64,000 bases of DNA, from the NCBI GenBank assembly GCA_964304625.1, contig OZ199839.1, positions 11,718,001-11,782,000 of the forward strand, given 5' to 3'. How positions within the stretch are numbered: the first letter of the stretch is position 1; every line of letters begins with the position of its first letter. A program made the translations under genes and the position numbers. Below are positions 1-12,330 of the stretch, piece by piece. Source of the stretch: Kudoa neothunni (taxonomy: Eukaryota; Cnidaria). Under the pieces are notes generated by a model. It was given only the letters and a program-made list of their open reading frames with translations. It had not been told where the DNA came from and did no database searches.

Positions 1-1401
1 AAATTCAAGATATAAAAATTGTTTGTGAAGGTTATTATTGTTCAAGCTTATCTTCCCAAATGACTGACGCTTATACATTTATGAACATTTTTAATAGAAA
101 AATTAAATTTGAAAGAAGTATTATTTTTTATTAACATAAATTCTCTCAAATTTTTTTTTATTAAAATAAAATTTTAGTCCCTACTATAATAAGTGTTGAC
201 ATCTTTGAAGTGAGCGAAAAACAGTATATGATAGATTATAATATTGACCAAAATCTTCAAAAAATAATCATAAGTGAAAAAGTTACCGATGAATCAAACA
301 ATGTTTGTTATAGTAGTAAGGATAAAACTATTTCATGTAACCATAGATCTTGTGAACATAAAATCACTACCAACGGCTGTATCACTCCATTATGGTTACA
401 TATTGATTCAAAAGATATGGTTTTTTCAAGTTCTGTTTATAAACGTAACTGAAACTAACAATTAGGAGTGATTTCATTTACGTTATATTTAGTTGAAGCT
501 TTAAGACGAACGATCCCGTTTGAGTATATAGACGACGTGGATCAAAATAAATATAAAATAATATTAAAATTAAAAAAAAATGAAATGAATAAAGACTTTA
601 TCTCAAAACTTATTACGGTTAATGACCACAATTTAGCACATGAGTGTTTCAGCCTCGTAAATTTGAAAAGAGTGGAATTGATAATGTTGGTGATAGAAGA
701 AAATTGTTATCTTGAGGATAGAAGAATTCAGTACAAAGAACCACTTGTATTGTACCCCCTTTGGAGTGACATAGGTAATAAATATTTTAGTTTAATAAAT
801 AAAATAAATTATTTTTAGATAAGTTGTATACCTATGGGAAAACGACAATTAGCGAAATGTCTGTAAAGTTACATATTTATCTCCCAATTCCAACAAATTC
901 ATTAACAGTGTCGTATATGAAGGTTACAGATTTGAAAACAAATAATGAAATCACTGAATACGAAAATGAAGATGAAATAATTGTTAATTGTTATGAAAAA
1001 ACGTGTACACACGACATAAAATTTGCGGGAGAAACTATGCCCGATGAATTTGAAATATACTTTCGTCCCAGGGAAATCAATGATTTGAAGTTTTACAGCA
1101 AAAGTATAATTTTTATATTATTGAATAAGATATATAAATTAATTAGGTTCAAATCAAAATCTAAATTATGTTGATTTTACATATAAAGATGATAAAATAT
1201 TTGTTTACTTGGAGGGTGATACAATTGTACCTGGTGTAGAGCTATTCTTAGGAGAAAATAACGACTCAAGATATGAATCATCAACTATCCAAACCAAAGA
1301 TGGAAAATATTATTGTACGTTTTCTCAGGACAATATTTTGGATGGAACATACTTCAAATTTCCTGGTAGTGAAAAAAGAATAACCTTAAAGAAATATGAA
1401 G
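1..1401 (+). CDS. Gene 1 ectodomain exons A-E (five extracellular repeats)
   Basis: Exons 1-117 (partial), 178-444, 493-774, 819-1103 and 1147-1401, separated by introns of 43-60 bp. Each full exon begins with two bases and ends with one base of split codons (phase 1 on both sides) and codes 85-95 residues predicted as a beta-sandwich. A CX4C pair is visible in several (CEGYYC, CNHRSC, CYEKTC). They correspond one to one to exons 14-18 of gene 2. Exon 178-444 is open here, whereas its gene 2 partner carries one extra T. The function of the repeats is not recognised; an adhesive or ligand-binding ectodomain role is inferred from position. Confidence 0.75.
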
Positions 1402-4400
1402 GTAGCTATCATTTAATAATCATAATTGTTCTTAATGTTACGATAAACTGAGATATTGAGTATTTATAATTATCAAATAGAAATATTAAGATTTACATAA
1501 TTTTATGTTATTAATGTTAAATAAATAGCTAAAAACTATATCAGCAATCCGTGAACGCATGTGCATTCATCATTTAAGCGTGCTATTCTTGTTTGATTAC
1601 GGAGTTACCTCATTAGGTTTCATAATTTCGTGTTGCGGAGAGCATATAAAAATATATCTGAAATTTTCTTGTGTTTCTTGTTGACATTACATCGCGTTGT
1701 TTACAATATTATAAATTAACGTAAAGTTTTTAAATTATTTGTTTAAATTAAAAAATTACATCAATAAACCTATAAATATAATATTTCTAATGTAAACTAT
1801 CAACGTGAAATTTTGCGCATTGGCAAGCAAAACGTAACCTTAATAATTGAAAATTTATTCTAAATCCGCAAACTGAATTGTTCTCATATTTCATCAGTTA
1901 GTGCCAAATATTATTGGGGAACAACTGTGTAAACTTGAAACGTGGGACATATTTATACTCCATTTTTAATTGAAGCATGTAGATTTTTTAGCTACTTAGA
2001 TTGTAAATAATACATGCCCTTCATTGTGAAGCTGTATTTAATAAAAATATTATATACAGTTTATAAAAAAGAATTATGAATTCGTTAGGTCTTGAAAAGA
2101 TATTATATGAAAGGATTAATATATATTTTTAATTTAAATAGGCCCATTCCCCTACAAAACCGGGGTTTCGCACTAGTTATACATATATTTTTATGTTTCT
2201 ATTTCATCATCACTGCAATTTAGAAAGATTCAGCTATGAAATGGAATATTATTGGGATTCTCGAAGCCTGAAAATTAAATTGATACTAAATTCATTACAG
2301 ATATATCAAAAGTTAAATCTCAATTATTCATTGCGTGAGGAGAATCAATGGATAGAAAAATGAAACATCACTAAAGAAAGATATTGAATGCTCTACAAAT
2401 GTATGCAGCTGGGAATTGGAAAATGTCCGTTCAAACAAAAATATGATTTTAACGTTTTCTTCGGGAGAACTTATCAGTCCTGTTTCCTATTTTATCAAGA
2501 ATGGTAAATTATCATTATTAGAATGTTAATATTCTTTATTTCCTAAAATTTTTAGATACATGCTCATTCTCTGGTGTTAAGCAAAATTTTAGGTCCATTG
2601 GCGACGCTTCAGTAATAATAACTATAACAGATGCTCAACCAAAGGAGTTAGAAGTCGTTTATTCTGTATATGAAGCGACTGAAAGGAACCGAGAAATAGT
2701 GCAAAAAACTACTAAAACGATACCTTGCAATAGATATGAATGCACGTTGGATATTCCAACCCATATCACTCACAAAAAGCTATATTGTTCTTTTAAGTAT
2801 GCCGAATTGCAGTCATAAAATGAAGTTTAAAATAGAGAAATGTATGATTTATATAAAAATATATTAATTAATTTTGTCTATTAGCTCCAAGCACTTACAA
2901 ACTAGGATACCATTACGACTATAATGACTATACTGACTACAATGAAGTTACTCTTAACATAGAATTGAAAACTTACATTGCCCTATGAAAGAATTGTTCT
3001 GGAATGGACTTTACAATCGAGTTCAAATTCAGAAATTGTACAAACTTCAAATACACGTATCAATCTGTCAGAAGAAGATTCAGTATTTTTGTTTGAAATT
3101 GAAGATATTGCTACAGATTCGGAATATTCCATCGATTTTTCATCTGATTATCTCGTTGAAAACGCCTGCTCAAAATTTGATTGTTAAATGTATATTTGTA
3201 AATTTATTTAATTTTATAACTCTAATTAAGCGAAAATCAACTATGAAATAATACCGAAATGGAAAGATGGTCACTTTTCAATGTCACTAGAATTAGATGT
3301 ACCAATAAACAGATTAGACCTTAGTGGTAAATTATTCACCCTTAAAAAGGCGAATTCTGGGTTCATTAAAAAAAAAGGAAATACCTTTTTAAAAATGTAT
3401 TATATTGTGATCAAGGTTTTTGCAACTTTGACATTAAAGAGGTGACCAAAAAAGAATATGTCGAAATCACGGTAAATTCGGATTTATTGAAAGACAAGGA
3501 TCCAATTATTTTCAAGAAAGGTAAATTATTATTAAATAATTTTGATAAACAAAAAGTTTGTTTAGAACCTTCTACGTTTGATATTAACTACAAATACGAA
3601 AATAATGTATTATTGGTTGAGTTCACATTGGAGAATGACATAGAAGAAATTTTCCTTAAATGGAGTTTACTGGGGAAAAGGAGAGAAATCTATAAAAAAT
3701 TCCAATGATCAAATTAATTTATTACCATGTGAAGCAAAAAAATGTTCCATCGAACTTGGCAAGTTGGACCAAGCTGAACAATATAAATTCGCCTTTCAGT
3801 CTGATGAACTTCAAGGAGTCAGCGAATTAATAATCGAAAGTAGATATTTTTTCATTAAATATAAATATTATTATTCGTTAAAAATTGATTAAATAAATTA
3901 TTTTTTTATTTATATTCACTTTTTCTAGTTAACTGGGAAATACTTTTGACAAAATCAGAAGAATTGGATAAGACAATGGAACTCAATGACGAACCAATAG
4001 TATAGTTAATTATGCCGACTTTTCATATGGTATGCATATATTAGATTACCGGTAATTTTATAAAAGCTTGGAATAAAATAGTGTATGAAGTAATCGAAAC
4101 AAGTAACTAAAACCACGTACAATTACAATTATAATAACTTTCAATTTAGCACCAATTCAAAATAATTCAACCATTGAAGACAGCCCAAAAAAAGAGAAGG
4201 AGGAAGAAACTTCGTAAATAGATCAAAATAATGACATTAATATAATAATTATCTTGTTTGTAGAATCTTCTTAAAACAAATTAACCTTTTGGACAAGAAT
4301 ATCATAAATATTGACGTTACTGAGGAAGTCGATTCGGACAATATAAAATTGAAGACAATCACAACACAAGAGGCTTCAAAAACGATATATTTTGCTAAAC

Positions 4401-5917
4401 CAATAGCCGACAATGAAATTAATGACATGTTACAGAATTCAACGCTTGCTGTAAACAACGATGAGCCATTGCAATCCACTTATTTGCACATGGAATTTTC
4501 AGCTGATGATTCTTCCGCTGAAGCGGACAACCAGAGTAAAATTGTGTTGGCCGTAACGAAAAATAAGGAAATTAACAATTCAACACAAACGAGTGATATT
4601 ATTGCAGGAGATGTGCTAATCATAAAAGTTTCAAATAATCGGACAAAAAAATTAAATATAACGTTCAGTCAAATTATAAAAACCAATGATAAAAAGAACA
4701 ATTTTAGATGTTGCACGTTAGATAGTATATTAATATTATTAATTATTGTAAATAATAACCATGTTTCCTTATAAAGGTAAAACATTAGCTTGGGAAACTA
4801 AATACTGCTCAATTTTACATGAAGTTCCTATTTCAACATTCCTCACCAACTACACATGCACTTGCAATCACACCACAAGTTATGCAATCATATATGATGT
4901 TTTTGATAATGATTCATCAAAAAAATGTTTTCTATCAACATGAAATATCTCTAATAACTACTTGCATTTCGATGGTATTTTTGTTCCTCACAATTGTGTG
5001 TATTTTATCATCTAAGTAAATTTTGTACGGTGAATAGAAATTGAATGTTAACTGTTTGATTATAGAGTTGTTAAAAAAATAAGAATTTTGGCTCAATTGT
5101 GGATGTGTGTGGCTATATTTATATTCCACTTGGCATTTATCTTGGGAAATGTGTTTAACAAAATACATCAATCGTGTTTTTATGTTTCCATCTTCTTACA
5201 CTATGGCCTTATGAGTCAATACATGGCATTGTTATTAAATTCTCTTGTTGTTTTCCAAAGTCTTATATTAACAATGAAAAAAGTAAAGGAAATAATTATG
5301 AAAATTATAGCACTTCTCTTTATAAGTGAGTATATTCATTTAAACTTAATAATATTTAAATTTTAGTCGTCCCCATAATTGTTGCAGCAATCTCTAGCAA
5401 GTTCTTTAGTGAGAATTACGTCATAAAAACAAAGTATTTAAATTATATTTATTTTTATAACAATTTAATTGAATTTTATAGTTGTATACCACATGGTTGG
5501 CTAAAGTTGGTGACAATCACGATTCCTGGAGCATCTATACTATTATTTAATGTAGTGGTATTGTTCCTGGTATTACGCACAATCTACAGATCTGAATTTA
5601 CAAATAAGAAAAAAAGTTCAATTAAACGACGTACAAGACAGCTAATGTTCCTGTTCATGTTGCTAGGAATGCCAATGTTAATTCAACTTTTATCTTCCTT
5701 CATTAAAAGTGAATTAATTACATTGGTAGCCAATTGTTTAAACACGTCAATGGGAACATTCTTATTTTTCATCTTTGTTGTTGGAAACAATGAAATGAGA
5801 ACCCATATAAAGTCAACAATTGGAACAGGATCAAGCCGGAAGAAGATAATATCATCAAGTAGAACTAGATCCACAACCAAGATGACAACTTTTTCATCAA
5901 GATATAAAAAACAATAA
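1..5917 (+). CDS. Adhesion-GPCR-like gene 1 (3' part, tandem paralogue of the gene at 25-44 kb)
   Basis: Multi-exon gene entering from the left edge; the window opens inside the exon equivalent to exon 14 of the paralogue at 25007-44302. I can place 18 exons. They code ten extracellular repeats, a short stalk, a GPS-bearing region and seven membrane segments, so the product should be a plasma-membrane receptor with a large ectodomain. Homology to the paralogue is about 90% over the first 3.6 kb and nearly complete from about 3.77 kb to beyond the stop. Six exons (2224-2503, 2556-2841, 2885-3189, 3231-3520, 3566-3839, 4777-5015) are one or two bases longer than a frame-keeping length, mostly in homopolymer runs. 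It is either a decaying copy or a noisily assembled real gene. It lacks the counterparts of exons 24-27 of the paralogue. The exon model is my reading of GT/AG borders and phase and was not computed. Confidence 0.8.
1402..2223 (+). other. Gene 1 long intron carrying an unoccupied TTAA site
   Basis: This 0.8 kb intron lies between repeat exons and aligns with gene 2 intron 18 (32396-33575) along its whole length. At 1517-1520 there is a single TTAA where the gene 2 intron has 354 extra bases flanked by two TTAA copies. This copy therefore shows the pre-insertion state. No coding sequence is seen in it. Confidence 0.7.
2224..3839 (+). CDS. Gene 1 five-exon repeat block (exons F-J), last exon chimeric
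   Basis: Exons 2224-2503, 2556-2841, 2885-3189, 3231-3520 and 3566-3839. The first four match gene 2 exons 19-22. The fifth matches exon 23 over its first ~45 bases, including the preceding intron, then switches to match exon 28, including the intron that follows. The switch lies near 3605-3615, in the stretch coding the LLVEF strand. Repeat hallmarks are a WxL or YSV strand (EWTLQSS, VVYSVYE) and CX4C (CNRYEC). Every exon of this block is one or two bases off frame relative to gene 2. Most offsets lie in short runs of A or C (for example CCC for CC in the exon at 2556, A4 for A3 in the one at 3566). Confidence 0.7.
3929..5917 (+). CDS. Gene 1 stalk, GPS motif and 7TM region (exons K-R)
   Basis: Exons 3929-3999, 4045-4102, 4150-4213, 4264-4724, 4777-5015, 5066-5325, 5367-5433 and 5482-5917. 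The exon at 4777 codes a GPS: W, C, then CTCNHTTSY, with a further Cys pair (FRCC) at the end of the previous exon. The hydrophobic segments that follow read as TM1 (about 4945-5010), TM2 and TM3 (exon 5066), TM4 across the 5325/5367 junction, ECL2 with CIPHGW, then TM5-TM7 (exon 5482). TM7 has the secretin/adhesion-like N-x-x-x-G pattern (LNTSMGTFLFF). The tail is Ser/Thr/Arg/Lys-rich. The last exon is open to its stop here but frameshifted in gene 2. Exon 4777 has A7 where gene 2 has a frame-keeping A6. Confidence 0.8.
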
Positions 5918-6720
5918 CTTCCTATTAGTTAAAATAATATTGTTATTTCTCTAGTATAATATTAGTTTTCGTTCTTAGTTAGACTTCATTTCTTTAATTT
6001 GCCTTCAAAATAAATCCATATTTGTAAACATTTCATTTTTATCATATCTGTATACCTATTAAAAATCTTAAATTTTTGTCTCAATTAATAATTTGGTCTA
6101 AATAAAATACTTAAACGGATAAATTAAAGTTTATAATTTCCTTAAATTAACAATTTTGTTTATGTTGTAATTTAACGCTACTTATGATGTGCCAAAAAAA
6201 ATAATAACATAATTTAATAATAAATGAGATGCAGGGTGGCTCCCACTTACGTATAGGCCAATGGAAAGGGAAAGAATCCTATTACACAGAAAAGCTGCGA
6301 TAAATACAAACTCCTCACTTGAAAACACAAGGGAGTAATTGGAAACTTTTTATCTAAAGATCGAAACTATTGTATTACGGCGTATTATTTTACTTTTGTT
6401 TTGAAACTTATGCAATTACCAATAGTATAATAACCCTCCAATATCTGGCAAAAAAGTTACATGAATTATTGTAGAGGACCGCTATGGGCCTATGCAATAT
6501 AATCGTAGCATAATTATATTCGAATCTATTTAACTATAATGATATATAAAACAATCCAATAACTTGGTTATAAGTTATAAAAAATGAAAAAAAAATTGAA
6601 TTATAAAATGAAAATCAAATTTTTTAGACGCGCGCATAAAAAAAATAAATAATTTGAAAATATAAACTTATATAAAATCGATATCACAAAAATGAAACAA
6701 AATAACGTTAATTCATATAA
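5918..6720 (+). other. 3' flank of gene 1, shared with gene 2; candidate poly(A) signal
   Basis: This stretch is non-coding and nearly identical to 44303-45112. An AATAAA lies at 6009-6014, about 90 bases past the stop, and is repeated at the same place after gene 2, so it is a plausible polyadenylation signal. Similarity to the other copy fades around 6690-6720, which marks the right border of the duplicated segment. Confidence 0.5.
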
Positions 6721-9107
6721 TTAAAATAAATTTATTCTTTTTCAAACTTGTTATTTTATGATTGTAATTAGCGGTTTAATTTAGATGGTGTTTTGATTTA
6801 TTGGCAAAAAACTATTATAATAAACATGTAAGCAATAAATTATTTTATTTGTACAAAAAATGATAATATGACATAAAGAATACAAAATAATTTAATATTT
6901 TACAATATTAATCTGAAATACATGTTGAAATATCTATATCATCTCATTATAATGACACTAATTCTAAGCGTTTTGTCTAAAATCTAAATAGGTAAATTAC
7001 ACAAGTATGATATATTTTTGCAGTTATAATCAAATTTAATAAATTCGTTTTAAGTACGGATAAAAATATGGTTAAATAAAGTAGAAAAATAGTATAATAT
7101 ATTTTATATTTTGTTACAGAAATCGCATTCTATATTTTCAATTCGGTGATTATCGCAGGCAAATTTGTTGCAATTTAAGAAAATTCTCCTGCTTTTCTTC
7201 TTGTTTATTGAGCAAATATGACATGTACCTCTTCCAGAAGGAGGTTTCGGTTTCTTCCTTTTTATTGGGATGATTTCAAAATCGATATCATCGTTTCCTA
7301 GCAATTCTTCCGCTAACATTTTTAAAAACTCTCTTCGGGATTGTTTTTTATGAGCAATTTTTAATTGCGGGTTTCGATAAACATACAGGAGATGTGCATT
7401 ATAGGCGGATATATCGATGATGTTAAGGAAAATCGCCAACGACTAGTGACTCTTATTGTGGGATAGCAGCGGACAATTTGGTCAAGCGTATCCACCCCTC
7501 CCTTAGTTTGGTTGTAATAATTTATGATCTCTGGTTTTTAAGACTCAGGATCAACATCATAACCTCGAAGTGTGGAACTTAAAAGTACCACGGATATATT
7601 TTTGTTGGGATTGTATTTTACCAACGTAAATTTATCCTGAAATAAAAATCTCACATCGTTTGATATTTCCTTTGATGATTGAAATTCAGGGATGAGAAAT
7701 TTTTTATTTTTAGGGACAGTCCCTACAATCGTTGTTTTATGAGACATTAAGTATCTCGCAAGTGACAATGTGGTAAAAAATTGTCCGTGGTAACGTTAAC
7801 ACCGTTTTTTTAAATAAGGTGTAATTAAATCCTTTACCACATTTTCACCATTGTTGGTTTCAACAACACCGTTCTCTTTTCCAATATACATCTTTGCATT
7901 GCATAGGTATGCGTTTGTTGCATCACACAATGTCCATATTTTTATCCCATCCATGCCAGGCTTAGAAGGAATGAACATTTTGAAGAGGTAACGACCTCTG
8001 AATGTGACAAGCTGTTCATCCACAGTCAACTGGGAAGATGGGTCGTAACTTTCTTTACACATCTTTATAAACTCATCAAATATATATCTGATGGGGGCAA
8101 GTTTATCCCCTCTATCCCTGGTTCTTCTCTTGACGAATCTGAGACAAGTTGCAAAATCTTCAAAGCGATTTCTTGTAATTTTTGCAATTAGTGATTGAAG
8201 GCCATATTTTTCAGTCAAAAATTCAGGATGTTTTCATTTTTGCCTATCATTACGCCAATTAATAAGATAGCTTCCAAAAAAACATTCAACTCGGCCATAT
8301 TTATCTCTTTGACATTTGTTTTTTCTTGTTCAATAAATTTGTTGGTACAACATTAAATCTCTTCCAACATTTTATTGGTCAACAAATTATTAAAAGCCCT
8401 CATGTGAGTTTGGCAATTCTGGAAAGCTTTTTTTGTAAATGCTACTTTTACATGTTAAATATTTTCCGTTGTAGGCCTCCATTCAACTCTAGTTGGATTT
8501 TTATACCATTATTATCCATCTTTGTAGACAACAAAAGGGACATGTGGCATATCTTCAATGCTCGCATGGCTATCATAAGCATCATCTTCGTCATTGTTGA
8601 CTGGTTCATTAATTATTTCATCCAAGTCCTCCGAACCACTTTTAATGTATAGTGTATCGTCAACACTTTTATAATCGTTTAAAAAATATGTTTTCTGTCG
8701 TAATTCATTTTTTAAGCAAATTTATTGTTAAGAGATCAAGTTTGTCATAAAATAAATTCAATTAAAATGTTTGATTAAACATATAATTAGCCATAAATTG
8801 TTTTAGAATATTTTAAATTGCTTATGAAATATAATATTAAATTTGTAATGATGTAATTATAGTACAAAATAGGGATTTTGTGAACAACTACACGTGGATC
8901 GAAATAGCCTATCTTAGTTATTTACGTAACTTTTTTTGTTTACTTATTTTTACAAAAATTCCCAAAACTTACAGATCTATTATTTTATAATGTAATAAAG
9001 CATAATTAAAACATAAAATAGGAATACAAAAAAAGTTTAAAAAATGTATTCAAAAGGATAATAAAAGTTTTATCTCTCGTCGTCCAACCTAGGTATTCGA
9101 GGGTTAA
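6721..9107 (-). mobile_element. Decayed piggyBac DNA transposon
   Basis: The minus-strand transposase remnant (7104-8218) is followed outward by a piggyBac-type end. The minus strand at 9107 reads TTAACCCTCGAATACC, with the target tetranucleotide TTAA at 9104-9107. The other end is not clear; homology with the gene 2 flank stops near 6720 and I use that as an approximate border. The insertion is absent downstream of gene 2, so it is younger than the gene duplication. The rest of the interval (8653-9100 and 6721-7100) is AT-rich with no other gene visible. Confidence 0.65.
7104..8218 (-). pseudogene. piggyBac transposase remnant (DDE_Tnp_1_7-like)
   Basis: Three minus-strand pieces (8218-7796, 7768-7538, 7439-7104) appear in transposase order. 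The first has the family core SSQLTVDEQLVTFRGR followed by KIWTLCDATNAY, which covers the conserved Asp region. The second covers the central strand region (KFTLVKYNPNK). The third ends with the Cys/His-rich C-terminal domain typical of piggyBac (CHICSINKKK, then CNKFACDNH, then CDFC). Frameshifts separate the pieces, so it is not functional as assembled. An N-terminal portion probably extends towards 8650 but is too eroded to define. Confidence 0.8.
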
Positions 9108-9839
9108 TTAATGTCAAGGTTACGTTATTTAGATTTGCTGTTAAGTTATTTTAAATTTTTATACTTTAAAGTAAGCTAAATATTCACTCAAAAATTATAT
9201 AAATTAAAATTATACATTCAAGATTTCGTCACATATTTAATTCTCTCATGAAATGTTTAAATTTATTATTAAACAACAAAACTACAAAATCCAAAATTTC
9301 ACCTATGCTCAACTATTCACATACGTTGTTGTTCACAAAAACATTAACATATCATGTACCTTTACGAATTATGATTTAGTCGTAACTTTATCGGATAATG
9401 AGTCCCGTTTTGACTCGTGTATTTCCCAAAAACGACATGAAAAAAATTCAAAACATTTAATTTATTATCAGATTTATTTATTTTATTCACATTTGTTTTC
9501 CTATTAAAATAGGCGGTTTTTTTGTTTTAATATTATTATAATAAAAATAATTCCCCGCCTAAAAATAAATCCATTTTAAATCTCTTTTTTGATAAGGGGT
9601 GCGGAGTTGTCGTTGTATGCGGTAGGGGATCCGGAAACTAAAATGAATTGGGAAACGCTGCCATAGTTCAATAACCTATAAGAAACTTCCAAAGAGGGAG
9701 ACCCGTCATCTTAAACATAAAAGTTGAATTTGGAACATAGAACGTTTAGAATTCTTTATACAAAACATTCAAGAGACTGTTATGACCATTGAGCCTACAA
9801 AATTTTATAATCAGGACATAAAATACATCGAAATCCAAT

Positions 9840-11330
9840 CACGAGAAATCAAAACTAACCATAATGAGTGTACCAAAGCGAAAGATCGATTATGAATGTC
9901 GTGTTTTTAACAAAGATTGGGCAAAAAAGTATTTTTTTGTTGATATTGGGACCAAAGCCACATGCCTGATTTGTTATGATACTTGTGCGGTATTCAAGGA
10001 GTATAACTTGAAAAGGCATTTCCAATCTCACCATTCCAATTTCGGTCAAAACCTTACTGCAATTGAACCCAGAAGGAAGGTAGTGGACATAGGGAATAAA
10101 TTAAAATAACAAGAAGGTGCGTTTTTAAAGTTCACGTCCATACACGAGGGTGTAACATAGGCAAGTTTCGTATTGGCACACAAGACTGCAAAACATAACA
10201 AATCATTTTCTAAAGCAGAATTTATTTAGTCTTGTATGATTGATGTTGTGGACATAGTTTTCCCAGAAGTGAAGCCAAATTGGAGTTAATTTCATAGTCA
10301 AGGAGAACCATTATTCGTAGAGTTGATGCGATCGTTTCTAACCTAAAAGAAAAGCTGTTGGATACTGCATCTTCTTTGATATGGTTCTAGATAGCGTTAG
10401 GTGAGAGCACATATTTTCATGATACTGCAAGTTGCTCATTTTTATTCTTGGTATCGATGAAAATTTTCTAATTACAGAAGAGCTCTTGTCGATAAAAAGC
10501 CTCAGAGACACTACTACCGGACAGGACTTATACGAGAGTGTAATAAATTGAGTGGAGAGATCACAGTTGTGTCTTGATAAACTCGTGAGTACTACATCTA
10601 AGGGAGAACCTCCATTAATTGGAACACATCGAGGACTTTTCAAATTAATGACGGACAGGATCCAACAAATCTTTCCAAAACACGAATTACTTTCGTTCCA
10701 CTGTATAAATCACCAAGAAAGTATTTTCAAATCTAAACTGGATATCAGGAATGTCATTATTCTTGTCACAAATGCAGTAAATATGATATGGTCGAACAGG
10801 CTGAATCACAGACAGTGATTCAGCATCACTTGGAAGAAATGGAGTCAGATTTCATTGTTGTTTTGTACCACACAAATGTACGATGGCTTAGTCTTGGAAT
10901 GGTACTAAAAAGAGTTTAGGATCTTAAGGATGGAATTTTACTGCTTTTTTATGTAAAAATCTAACTTGTGATTTCACACAAAAAACTAAAGACAGCGATT
11001 GGATGTGTGATTTTGCTTTTGCGATTGATATTAAGCAAAAAGTTAACGATATAGATAAAAAAATCCAAGATGAAGATGTATTTGCTCACGATTTATACGT
11101 TGGGACCAAATCGTTCGAAACTAAATGAGCATCTTTTGCGAAGCAGCTATCTGATCAAAACTTTATCCATTATCCCTTATTAGTAACCCATTGTGTAAAA
11201 CTAACACTTGCTTAAAAAATACTGTGGGCAGATAATGTTACCTCCAGAGGAATTTAGACGACGATTTTCATATTTTAATACGATTCAGTACCAGTTTGAT
11301 TTGTTGATACAGTAGGTAACTGATTTTCAG
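9840..11330 (+). pseudogene. hAT transposase remnant (ZBED5/GTF2IRD2-like), copy 1
   Basis: The piece at 9864-10109 has a BED-type zinc finger, CLICYDTCAVFKEYNLKRH with a second His pair. This is the start seen in hAT proteins of the SCAND3/ZBED5/GTF2IRD2 type. The piece at 10552-10818 carries the family middle: LCLDKLVSTTSKGEPP, FHCINHQ and the end LNHRQ. Just downstream, around 10850-10910, is the HTNVRWLSLG segment. All are on the plus strand in family order, but stops and frameshifts separate them. No terminal inverted repeats or 8 bp target duplication were found by eye. Confidence 0.75.
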
Positions 11331-11589
11331 TAATCCAATGAGGATCATGGAAAAGCCACTGAAAATGCGACAGTGACGTATTTTCCCTAACATTTAGCGC
11401 GCAAAAACGAACAAATATACTTTTTTTTTTAAATAAGTAAATTCATTTCATTTTTACAACCATCTACTTCTATTGAAATTATATGTTAATTTACATTATT
11501 TTTAATTATATTTTTAAATGTGTATGTCGTAATTTTATGATGTTAACTCATTACTTCGTCCAGATAATCAATTCCTCTCCATTGTATAT

Positions 11590-12330
11590 TTCTTCCGCAT
11601 GTTTAAACATTTAAATAAATCTTTTGATGATATAAATTCTACCACTCTTTCATCTTTAGTTTCAAAATTAGTAGATCCAATAATCAAGGGAGTATGCTCG
11701 TCAGAATGTTTTAATGTAGGCATATTGACTTCCTTTTTAATAATCTCCGAATTTCCCGCCGAGAATTTTTTATTGCTAAAATTAATATTTGTTTGACGCT
11801 CACATTAGGTGGCTGTAAGAAACCCATATTTTCAGTAACAATTAAATGTAATATCCATTGAACCAACGTCCCATGATTATTTTATTGGGCACAATTTTGT
11901 GAGCCCAATCTTGGTAGGATGTATTTTTATCAATGCTAACTGCAGAAATATGGCTTTCTATTATATTATTTTTGTAATTTTGTTTGAACAAAAAAAGATT
12001 CCGTGGGTTATTAATTGCAAACCACCAATTGACTTTTTGGTAAGGAATATAAGAGGGATATTGGACAAATGAATTTTGGCAGGGCAAGTGGCGTTATAAA
12101 GAAGTATTAAACTTTCTTGTACTTCGGTTTGAGTACACTGTCAAAATTAGAAAAATATTTGTTAAATGTTTCTCTAATCATCCATTCTTTCCTGTTTGAT
12201 TCGTATTTTACTTGAAATAATTTAGGATTTTTAATACAATGAGGTTTTTGTGATTTCCAATCACAAGAGATGCAATACAACCTTCAGGCATAGATGCATA
12301 CCGCAAAATAGTAACTATTATATAGATTTA
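11590..12330 (-). pseudogene. Tigger/pogo-like transposase remnant, copy 1
   Basis: Minus-strand reading from about 12260 gives CIKNPKLFQVKYESNRKEWM, then a segment matching the DDE_1 strand and NATCPAKIHLSNI region. Further down, at about 11600-11800, comes a C-terminal region (HTPLIIGSTNFETKDERVVE). The order and spacing match the Tc1/mariner-superfamily Tigger/Jerky-type DDE_1 transposases. The first catalytic Asp is not preserved in what I read, and frames change several times, so this is a dead copy. The call rests on motif resemblance and is moderate. Confidence 0.5.
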
